From JAMXLL01 sp035279875 (GTDB lineage Bacteria; Desulfobacterota; Binatia; Binatales; Binataceae), in contig DATEGX010000173.1 of NCBI GenBank assembly GCA_035279875.1, positions 1-12,203 on the forward strand: a stretch of DNA of 12,203 nt, given 5' to 3'. Under the pieces are notes generated by a model. It saw only the letters and a program-made list of their open reading frames with translations. It was not told the DNA's origin and did no database searches. A program made the translations under genes and the position numbers. Each line of letters begins with the position of its first letter. Within the stretch, counting starts at the first letter, position 1. Below are positions 1 through 5,758 of this stretch, in pieces.

Positions 1-732
1 GTCAATCCAAAAACGCCGTTTCCGCAGGGCGGCCCGATTCCCGAGCCTTACGCCCATATGAGCGACCAGTTCGTCTGCCTCTCGATGGCCGCGGCCAATA
101 CCAGCAAGCTCAAACTCGCCACTGGAATCACCCTGGTGCCCGAGCATAATCCGATCGTTCATGCGAAACAGATCGCGACACTGGACTATTTCTCGGGCGG
201 CCGCGTGATCTACGGAATCGGCGCGGGATGGCTGCGCGAGGAATCCGAACTGCTCGGCGCGGATTTCCCGCGGCGCTGGACCCAGACCGGCGAATATATC
301 GCCGCGATGCGCGAGTTGTGGACGAAGCCGGAGGCCTCGTTCGAGGGCAAGTACGTCAAGTTCCCGCCGGTGCGCTCATTTCCCAAGCCGATCCAGCAGC
401 CGGGGCCGCCGGTGTTGCTCGGCAGCAAGGACAAGAACGCGCTCAAGCGGGTAGCGAAGTGGGGCGACGGATGGTGTCCCAACCGCATCGACCCGCCTTA
501 CATGAAGGAAAACCTCGCCCGGCTCAAGGACGAATGCCGCACGATCGGGCGCGACTACAATAAGCTCGATATCACCGTGATGGGCGCGGTTAGTGGCGAG
601 AGGAATCAGGTGCAGGACGAATTGCACCGCTTCGAGGAACTCGGCGTCGGCCGCTTCGTCGCGGCGACCGGAATGATCACGCCGCAGGACTACAAGCAGA
701 AGCTCGAACACTACGCGCGGTTGTATCTGTGA
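1..732 (+). CDS. LLM-class (luciferase-like) oxidoreductase, 5'-truncated by the window edge
   Basis: Probable F420- or flavin-dependent oxidoreductase of the luciferase-like TIM-barrel superfamily, closest in appearance to the Rv2161c-type subgroup (TIGR03619); the substrate cannot be told. The frame is open from base 1 and reads VNPKTPFPQGG..IPEPYAHM before the first internal ATG (base 58). This upstream part aligns with residues about 42-62 of the next gene (KHKTPYP..IPDTYAQM), so the gene begins outside the window, with roughly 40 residues missing. The visible 243 residues contain the family pattern LVPEHNP, ATLDYFSGGR, GIGAGWLREE and a late GDGW. Compared with its downstream paralogue it has a shorter loop before GDGW, which could change substrate access. 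It lies 34 bases upstream of that paralogue and is probably cotranscribed with it. Family assignment is firm; cofactor choice (F420 or FMN) is inferred only from subgroup resemblance. Confidence 0.88.
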   Translation, partial: VNPKTPFPQGGPIPEPYAHMSDQFVCLSMAAANTSKLKLATGITLVPEHNPIVHAKQIATLDYFSGGRVIYGIGAGWLREESELLGADFPRRWTQTGEYIAAMRELWTKPEASFEGKYVKFPPVRSFPKPIQQPGPPVLLGSKDKNALKRVAKWGDGWCPNRIDPPYMKENLARLKDECRTIGRDYNKLDITVMGAVSGERNQVQDELHRFEELGVGRFVAATGMITPQDYKQKLEHYARLYL

Positions 733-753
733 GAATCAAACCGCCGCATCTTC

Positions 754-760
754 AAGGAGG
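754..760 (+). promoter_or_regulatory. Strong Shine-Dalgarno site for the second LLM oxidoreductase
   Basis: AAGGAGG lies six bases before the ATG at 767. It is the closest match to the 16S anti-SD sequence in the window and fixes that start. Most other genes here have weak sites, so this gene may be translated unusually well. Confidence 0.85.
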
Positions 761-766
761 AAATCA

Positions 767-1636
767 ATGAAAATCGGACTATTGGCGTTCGTCAGTTCGC
801 TCACCGCCGACCCCGCCGCGATCGCGAAAAAATGCGAGACGCTCGGCTTCGAGTCATTCTACTTGCCCGAGCATCCGATTATCCCGGTCAAGCACAAGAC
901 GCCGTATCCGCTGTCCAAGGATGGTAGTATTCCCGATACTTACGCCCAGATGGTCGATCCTTTCGTCGGTCTGACGATGGCCGCCGCCGTCACCAAAAAA
1001 ATCGGTCTCGGCACCGGAATCTGCCTCGTCCCGGAACGCCATCCGATAATCCTGGCGAAGGAAGTCGCCACGCTCGACTACTATTCGGGCGGGCGCTTCA
1101 TCTTCGGAATTGGCGCTGGATGGCTGCGCGACGAAAGCGAGATCATGGGGGTCGATTTCAAGCGGCGTTGGCCGATGACCCGCGAGTATATCCGCGCGAT
1201 GAAGGAATTGTGGACCAAGCCCGAAGCCAGCTTCGAGGGCGAGTTCGTCAAGTTCCCGCCGGTCAAGTGCAATCCCAAGCCAGCCCGCAAACCTCATCCC
1301 CCGGTTCATATCGGAGCCGGCGGAATCGGCCCATCGATGGATCGGGCGCTGCGCGATACGGTCGCTATCGGCGACGGTTGGGCGCCGCTCGGAATGACCC
1401 CGGACGCGCTGGCGGGGGAGTTGAGCAAGCTCAAGAAAATGTGCGCCGAAGCCGGCCGCGATTTCAGCAAACTCGAAATCACCATGTACGCCCCGCCGGC
1501 CGACGGCGATCCCAAGCGCGTCCGCGACCATTATCAGGAGGCGGGCGCCCATCGGCTGATATTCATCAACGAGACCCTGACTCCGGCGACGTGCGAGAAG
1601 CAACTCGAGGAGCTGGCCAAAACCTGGGTCGTCTGA
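767..1636 (+). CDS. LLM-class (luciferase-like) F420/flavin-dependent oxidoreductase
   Basis: Complete 289-residue luciferase-like oxidoreductase, a normal length for the Rv2161c-type (TIGR03619) group. It is probably a soluble cytoplasmic TIM-barrel enzyme transferring hydride with F420H2 or reduced flavin; the substrate is unknown. Family landmarks in order are LPEH (33-36), a GTG turn (82-84), HPIILAK and ATLDYYSGGR (92-110), GIGAGWLRDE (114-123), LWTKPEASFEG (148-158), and GDGWAP (202-207). The start is fixed by a strong SD site. It is a tandem paralogue of the preceding gene: the central block is roughly 60% identical by eye, with LWTKPEASFEG shared exactly, so a local duplication followed by divergence is likely. 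The main difference is a longer loop at about 183-200. Nothing directly ties it to the hopanoid genes downstream. Confidence 0.92.
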   Translation: MKIGLLAFVSSLTADPAAIAKKCETLGFESFYLPEHPIIPVKHKTPYPLSKDGSIPDTYAQMVDPFVGLTMAAAVTKKIGLGTGICLVPERHPIILAKEVATLDYYSGGRFIFGIGAGWLRDESEIMGVDFKRRWPMTREYIRAMKELWTKPEASFEGEFVKFPPVKCNPKPARKPHPPVHIGAGGIGPSMDRALRDTVAIGDGWAPLGMTPDALAGELSKLKKMCAEAGRDFSKLEITMYAPPADGDPKRVRDHYQEAGAHRLIFINETLTPATCEKQLEELAKTWVV

Positions 1637-1642
1637 GCGAAT

Positions 1643-1671
1643 CGTGGCCGACGATGAGCTTGCCGGCCATG
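1643..1671 (+). other. Intercistronic stem-loop after the LLM genes
   Basis: TGGCCG (1645-1650) and CGGCCA (1664-1669) form a perfect 6-bp inverted repeat around a 13-base loop. A G-T and a C-G pair extend it to eight. It lies seven bases after the LLM stop, in the 59-base gap before the next gene. No T-run follows, so it does not look like a standard intrinsic terminator; it could be a stability or processing hairpin, or chance in GC-rich DNA. Confidence 0.25.
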
Positions 1672-1695
1672 CCAGGCTAATGACAGATTGAGAGC

Positions 1696-2730
1696 GTGAG
1701 GCTGCGCGGAGCGATTTCAGGTTTTGGCGAAGTCGCCGCGCAGGCTCATCTGGCCGGATGGGCCAGCCGCCCCGACGTCAGTATCGTTGCGATTCACGAC
1801 CCGGTTTCGGCACGGCGTCATCTCGCGATAAATTTGCTCAAGAACGCACGGGTTTACGACGATCTGGAGCTGATGCTCGACGGCGAAGCCCTGGATTTTC
1901 TCGATATCGCGAGCCCACCGGCCTTCCATGGAGGCGCTGCCCGCCTGGCCCTCGAGGCCGGTGTTAACGTCCTGGTCGAGAAGCCGATCTGCCTCGATGC
2001 TCGCGAATTTCGCGAACTTGCGGCGATCGCAGCGAGCAATCGGCGGGTGCTGAGTTGCGTGCATAATTGGAAGCACGCGCCGGCCTACCGCCGCGCGCAT
2101 GAGCTGATTTCCTCCGGTCGGCTGGGCCGGATCGACCACATTTCGCTGGTGCGGATGCGCAATCAGCCGGCCGGCGACGGGATCGGTCGGGCTGGAGAGC
2201 GCTGGCGTCTGGACCCCAAAACCGGCGGCGGGATCCTGGTTGACCACAGCTGGCATACGTTCTACCTCGGCGAATGGCTTATGGGCGGGGAGATGCCGGC
2301 AGCGGTCTCGGCGCACCTGGGCTTCGCCGCCGATTCGGCGGTCGATGATGTCGCGGACCTGCGTATCGAGTTCCCTGAGGCGCGCCTGGCGCATGTACAT
2401 CTGAGCTGGCGGGCGCCAGTACGGCGAACCCTGGCGACGATCTCAGGCTCGGAGGCCCTGCTGGAAATTGATGGCGACAAGATTCTGCTGACCGACCGGT
2501 CGGGCGTCGTCGAGAATCATTCCGTGCACGACGCTCCGGACGACTCGTATCATGCCGGATGGTTCGCGGGAGTCGCGGCCGACTTCGAGCAATCAATCAG
2601 CGGCGGTCCGGGCGGCGAAGCAGCGGTGCAGAATCTTCACGAGGCGGAAGCAGCGCTCGCCTTGACGATCGCCGCTCGTCAATCGGCGGCTGAAAATGGC
2701 CGAACGATCAAGCTGAATCCGCCTCGCTAG
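1696..2730 (+). CDS. Gfo/Idh/MocA-family NAD(P)-dependent oxidoreductase
   Basis: A 344-residue protein of the Gfo/Idh/MocA family, whose members oxidise or reduce sugars, inositols and related polyols or imines with NAD(P)H in the cytoplasm. The N-terminal Rossmann fold shows a glycine-rich turn SGFGEVAAQAH (8-18). The family-defining EKP lies at 95-97 (Lys96, the usual catalytic lysine). The C-terminal catalytic half shows GGGILVDHSWH (177-187), where Asp183, His184 and His187 sit at the usual active-site region. The GTG start is essentially forced: an in-frame TGA lies at 1681-1683, and no other usual start occurs before the Rossmann glycines. The SD is poor (GAGAG directly before GTG). 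It follows the LLM pair by 59 bases and is separated from the regulator downstream by a promoter-bearing gap. The substrate cannot be predicted; a link to hopanoid side chains is possible but unsupported beyond proximity. Confidence 0.88.
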   Translation: MRLRGAISGFGEVAAQAHLAGWASRPDVSIVAIHDPVSARRHLAINLLKNARVYDDLELMLDGEALDFLDIASPPAFHGGAARLALEAGVNVLVEKPICLDAREFRELAAIAASNRRVLSCVHNWKHAPAYRRAHELISSGRLGRIDHISLVRMRNQPAGDGIGRAGERWRLDPKTGGGILVDHSWHTFYLGEWLMGGEMPAAVSAHLGFAADSAVDDVADLRIEFPEARLAHVHLSWRAPVRRTLATISGSEALLEIDGDKILLTDRSGVVENHSVHDAPDDSYHAGWFAGVAADFEQSISGGPGGEAAVQNLHEAEAALALTIAARQSAAENGRTIKLNPPR

Positions 2731-2756
2731 AGTCGATTTCCGGCAAGCTGCCTGGG

Positions 2757-2784
2757 TTGACTTTCTTTCCGGTAGGGCTAGACT
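2757..2784 (+). promoter_or_regulatory. Putative sigma70-type promoter upstream of the TetR gene and hpn operon
   Basis: TTGACT (2757-2762, five of six to the -35 consensus) is separated by 16 bases from TAGACT (2779-2784, four of six to the -10 consensus). Transcription would begin near 2791, leaving a leader of about 130 bases before the ATG at 2924. It is the best promoter-like pair I found in the non-coding gaps and lies where an operon boundary is expected. Sequence match only. Confidence 0.45.
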
Positions 2785-2837
2785 GCTTATTGACCGCGTG
2801 GTTAGCGACTCGCGGATGGGTTCGAAGTTGGGTTGGG

Positions 2838-2854
2838 GCGGCCTTCATGGCCGC
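2838..2854. promoter_or_regulatory. 17-bp palindrome in the tetR leader, possible operator
   Basis: GCGGCC-TTCAT-GGCCGC is a perfect 6-bp inverted repeat with a 5-base spacer, about 47 bases downstream of the predicted transcription start and 69 bases before the TetR start codon. TetR-family proteins bind palindromes of about this size, often in front of their own gene, so autoregulation is plausible. As RNA it would form a short hairpin. Chance is a real alternative because the arms are pure G and C. A second, weaker dyad (TGACC-N4-GGTTA) overlaps 2790-2803. Confidence 0.35.
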
Positions 2855-2923
2855 GGTTGCGGGTGGTCGGAGTACTGCCGTGATGGACAGGAGTGGTGGG
2901 CGTGAGCGCCCGGGGGCGAGGCG

Positions 2924-3583
2924 ATGACAGAGCCTGACGCCCGCACGGGTGCGAACGAGTCGCGCGCCCAGGATTCTCGCGACGAGATTCTCAAGGCGGC
3001 GACCAAGTTGTTTGCGGACCGTGGCTTCCATGAGACCTCGATGGCCGAAGTAGCGCGAGCAGCCGGGGTCAGCAAGGCGCTGATTTTCTGGCACTTCAAG
3101 ACCAAAGAGGAGCTTTTCGTGGCGGTGCTCGGGCGGTTGCTTGAGCCCTATGTGATCGACTTCGCCGAAGAGGCCGGCGCGCTCGACGAAAAAGCGCAGA
3201 TTCTCAAGCTAATCGAGTCGTATTTGCTGTTCGTACGCGATAATGCCAGCTCGATTCGCTTTTTTGTTGCGCAGATGCAGCGCGACGAACGGACCCCGGA
3301 TAGCTTGTCGAGCCAGGTGCTGGCGCTATATGACGGCTACCGCACGTTACTCACGGATTTGATCGCGCGGGCTCAGGAAAAAACTGTTTGTTCGCGCGAG
3401 TTTACCGCGCCGGCCGCGGTGGCCTTCCTGCTGGCGGCGCTAAACGGCCTGTTGCTGGGGCATTTGTTCCTCGGCAGTCAGGGGGCCGACCTCGAAGGCG
3501 GAATGAGCATGCTGCGACGTTGGCTGTTCCACGATAGTCCCGAGATCGAGAGCGGACCGTCGCAAACTTCACACAATTCCTAG
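2924..3583 (+). CDS. TetR/AcrR-family transcriptional regulator
   Basis: A 219-residue one-component regulator of typical TetR length. The N-terminal DNA-binding domain spans about residues 18-66: DEILKAATKLFADRGFHETS, then AEVARAAGVSKALIFWHF (helix-turn-helix, recognition helix near 50-57) and the usual KTKEELF. The rest is an all-helical, hydrophobic ligand-binding and dimerisation domain with no recognisable ligand signature. The ATG at 2924 has only a weak purine-rich site upstream. The gene ends 21 bases before hpnH on the same strand, so the two are probably cotranscribed, and the regulator may control its own promoter and the hopanoid genes. The ligand could be an isoprenoid, a lipid or a membrane stressor; this is inference from context. 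The Ser/Asn-rich C-terminal tail is probably disordered. Confidence 0.93.
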   Translation: MTEPDARTGANESRAQDSRDEILKAATKLFADRGFHETSMAEVARAAGVSKALIFWHFKTKEELFVAVLGRLLEPYVIDFAEEAGALDEKAQILKLIESYLLFVRDNASSIRFFVAQMQRDERTPDSLSSQVLALYDGYRTLLTDLIARAQEKTVCSREFTAPAAVAFLLAALNGLLLGHLFLGSQGADLEGGMSMLRRWLFHDSPEIESGPSQTSHNS

Positions 3584-3604
3584 CGCGGTAGGGGCTTGTA
3601 ATTC

Positions 3605-4603
3605 ATGCGGATGCCGCTGCGACAAATGATGGACCTTGGCCGCTATATGCGGCAGAAGAAACGCGCCGGAGAAAAGTACTTTCCCCTGGTGCTGATGCTC
3701 GAACCGCTGCATGCCTGCAACCTCGCATGTATCGGATGCGGGCGGATCGTCGAATACAAGGAGACGATTCGCGATCAGATGCCGCTCGAGGAGGCGCTGG
3801 CCTCCGCCGATGAGGCGGATGCGCCGATCGTTTCGATCTGTGGCGGCGAACCGCTGATGTACAAGCATATCGCGCCGCTCGCGGCCGGGCTTATCGAGCG
3901 CAAACGCCACGTGATGATCTGCACCAACGCGATCCTGATCGAGCGTTTCGTCAAGCAGGTGGCGCCCAGTCCCTACCTGAGCTTCAACATCCATATCGAC
4001 GGGATGCGCGAAACCCACGACCGAGTGGTTGATCGCGACGGCGTGTTCGACACCTGCGTCAGGATGATCAAGCTGCTCAAGGAACGGGGCTATCGGGTGC
4101 AGACCAACTCCACCATCTACCGCGAGACCGAGGCCGAGGAGGTCGAGGAACTGATCCGGTTCCTGGGTGGACTGGGAGTGGACGGCATGTTGGTAACTCC
4201 CGGTTATCATTACCAGGTGTTGGGAAACGACATTTACCTCAAGAGCGGGGAAATGCCGAACAAGTTCAAGAAGGTGCGCGACATGGCGCACGACTACAAG
4301 ATCATCAACACGCCGATCTACCTCGATTACCTGGTCGGCGAGCGCGATCTTCTGTGCAGTCCCTGGACCACCGTCACGCGCAATCCGCAGGGCTGGAAGG
4401 GTCCCTGCTATCTGATCACCAACGGCCACTATAAGACTTTCAGGGAATTGCACGAGGCGACTGATTGGGAATTCTACCGGACCAAGCAGGATATCCGCTG
4501 CCGCGACTGCAAGCTGCATTCGGGTTTCGAAGGTACAGTCGCATTGGACTTCGGCAAGAATCTCAAGGATTCATGGCGGATGGTGCGGCATTACGTAGCC
4601 TGA
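3605..4603 (+). CDS. hpnH: Adenosylhopane synthase HpnH (radical SAM)
   Basis: Radical SAM enzyme that joins the 5'-deoxyadenosyl radical to diploptene to give adenosylhopane, the first step of C35 bacteriohopanepolyol side chains. At 332 residues it has the normal HpnH length. The [4Fe-4S]-binding CNLACIGC lies at 38-45 (Cys38, Cys42, Cys45) and the SAM-contacting GGEP at 80-83. The N-terminus (MRMPLRQMMDLGRYM) and the C-terminal region with Cys251, Cys268, Cys299 and Cys302 match the HpnH/DUF3463 architecture. Cys106 (in MICTN) falls exactly at the number I recall for the cysteine that quenches the product radical in characterised HpnH. The start has GGGG ten bases upstream. It is the first hopanoid gene here, 21 bases after the TetR gene, followed by a stem-loop and a 195-base gap. 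No cobalamin-binding domain is present, as expected for the family. Confidence 0.96.
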   Translation: MRMPLRQMMDLGRYMRQKKRAGEKYFPLVLMLEPLHACNLACIGCGRIVEYKETIRDQMPLEEALASADEADAPIVSICGGEPLMYKHIAPLAAGLIERKRHVMICTNAILIERFVKQVAPSPYLSFNIHIDGMRETHDRVVDRDGVFDTCVRMIKLLKERGYRVQTNSTIYRETEAEEVEELIRFLGGLGVDGMLVTPGYHYQVLGNDIYLKSGEMPNKFKKVRDMAHDYKIINTPIYLDYLVGERDLLCSPWTTVTRNPQGWKGPCYLITNGHYKTFRELHEATDWEFYRTKQDIRCRDCKLHSGFEGTVALDFGKNLKDSWRMVRHYVA

Positions 4604-4621
4604 GTAATGCTGTAACGTTTT
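4584..4621 (+). terminator. Stem-loop with short T-run at the hpnH stop: possible weak terminator or attenuator
   Basis: GCATTAC (4588-4594) and GTAATGC (4604-4610) are perfect inverted repeats around a 9-base loop that holds the hpnH stop codon. Four more pairs (two of them G-T) extend the stem to 11 bp (4584-4594 with 4604-4614). TTTT follows at 4618-4621 after three bases. The T-run is short and the stem only moderately GC, so partial termination that lowers distal expression relative to hpnH is more likely than a full stop. Confidence 0.4.
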
Positions 4622-4798
4622 GTAGCGGCGAAAACCTGCGGATGCGACGCCCCGAGATTGACGGACAGGTGCCAAGTCGCGGCGTCAGGCTTCTCGGGTC
4701 GATTCGATATCGCGTCGGCGAGGCGGTTCCGGGCGGGGCAGGTTGCTGGGATGATGTGCAAAGCGAGTTTCGCATAGCTTTCGCGATGACGAGGGTCG
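4622..4798 (+). other. Non-coding gap between hpnH and ispA
   Basis: This is the only sizeable gap inside the terpenoid block (195 bases counted from the hpnH stop). A TTGACG at 4658-4663 looks like a -35 box but no acceptable -10 lies 15-19 bases downstream. GAGGG at 4791-4795, three bases before the ispA ATG, is a usable but closely spaced SD. I see no small conserved ORF. A non-sigma70 promoter or leader element is possible. Confidence 0.35.
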
Positions 4799-5758
4799 AT
4801 GGAACAGGCTAAATCCTCATCAGGTGCCACTGGATCGGTCGCTGGCGGCAGCATCGCGTCGGGCGTATCGGATGCCGAACGGTACCTGCGCGAACGTGCC
4901 GCCCTGATCGAGCGCGAACTGGCCGCGCGCACCGCTCAAGCTGATGGTCCGGCCAATCGGCTGTTCGAGGCGATGCGCTATAGCCTGATGGCGGGTGGCA
5001 AACGCCTGCGGCCGATACTTGCGCTGGCCGCTTGCGAAGCTGTGGGGGGGCCGCTTGAGCGCGTGCTCGGCTATGCATGCGCGGTCGAAATGATCCACAC
5101 CTATTCGCTGGTCCACGACGACCTACCATGCATGGACGATGACGATCTGCGGCGCGGCCGTCCGACCAACCATAAGGTGTTCGGTGAAGCGATCGCGACC
5201 TTGGCCGGCGACGGCTTGCTTACCGACGCCTTCGGCTTGATCGCCCGCTCGTCGAGCGCCGCTGAAGTGCCGGCCGACATCGTGGTCGAAACGATCGCCG
5301 AACTCTCGGATGCCGCGGGCTCCGCCGGAATGGTGGGCGGGCAGGTGATCGATTTGCTGGCTGAAGACCAACCGATGACGCTGAGCGAACTGGAATATCT
5401 GCACAGCAAAAAAACCGGCGCGCTGTTCGTCGCGTCGGTCTGCGGCGGGGCGCGGCTGGGCGGCGCCAGCGAACCTGAATTGCAGGCGCTGCGCGAGTAT
5501 GCGCGCTCACTTGGGCTGGCCTTCCAGGTGGTTGACGATTTGCTCGACGTCGAGGAGAGCGCTGAGCAGATCGGCAAACGTACGCATAAAGACGAAGCGC
5601 GCGGCAAGGCAACTTACCCGTCGCTCATCGGCGCGGCTCGTTCGCGCGCGCTGGCGGGCGAACTGGCCGAGCGCGCGCGGAAGGCGCTCGCGGGCTTCGA
5701 CCATCGCGCCGAAGCATTGCGAATGCTGGCGAGTTTCACGGTGGAGCGAAAGCTGTGA
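4799..5758 (+). CDS. ispA: Short-chain polyprenyl diphosphate synthase, probably farnesyl diphosphate synthase
   Basis: Condenses dimethylallyl and geranyl diphosphate with isopentenyl diphosphate, probably to C15 farnesyl diphosphate, the precursor used by HpnD. The 319-residue all-alpha protein shows GGKRLRP (66-72), the first Asp-rich motif HDDLPCMDDDDLRRG (106-120; Asp107, Asp108, Asp113), GGQVIDL (180-186), and the second Asp-rich motif VVDDLLD (244-250). YSLVHDDLP with Tyr five residues before the first Asp pair resembles E. coli IspA, favouring C15 over C20, but a geranylgeranyl synthase is not excluded. The first 23 or so residues are Ser/Gly/Ala-rich and lie outside the fold; no in-frame ATG, GTG or TTG occurs again until residue 59, so the extension is probably real. 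Its stop overlaps the next gene by four bases (GTGA), suggesting translational coupling. Confidence 0.93.
   Translation: MEQAKSSSGATGSVAGGSIASGVSDAERYLRERAALIERELAARTAQADGPANRLFEAMRYSLMAGGKRLRPILALAACEAVGGPLERVLGYACAVEMIHTYSLVHDDLPCMDDDDLRRGRPTNHKVFGEAIATLAGDGLLTDAFGLIARSSSAAEVPADIVVETIAELSDAAGSAGMVGGQVIDLLAEDQPMTLSELEYLHSKKTGALFVASVCGGARLGGASEPELQALREYARSLGLAFQVVDDLLDVEESAEQIGKRTHKDEARGKATYPSLIGAARSRALAGELAERARKALAGFDHRAEALRMLASFTVERKL

Noticed and set aside
2742..2752. GGCA-AGC-TGCC hairpin after the Gfo/Idh gene as a terminator
   Set aside because: The stem is only four pairs with a 3-base loop, and the following bases (TGGGTTGAC) are not a T-run.
3569..4519. 316-residue open frame on the minus strand opposite hpnH
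   Set aside because: It is antisense to a secure gene, its sequence has no recognisable domain, and long antisense frames are expected in GC-rich coding DNA.
4658..4686. TTGACG as a possible -35 box for an ispA promoter
   Set aside because: The bases 15-19 positions downstream (GC-rich, GGCGTC region) do not resemble a -10 element.
4465..4812. Plus-strand open frame covering the hpnH-ispA gap
   Set aside because: Its first third is an out-of-frame reading of hpnH, the rest has no recognisable domain, and it runs into ispA; I treat the gap as non-coding.
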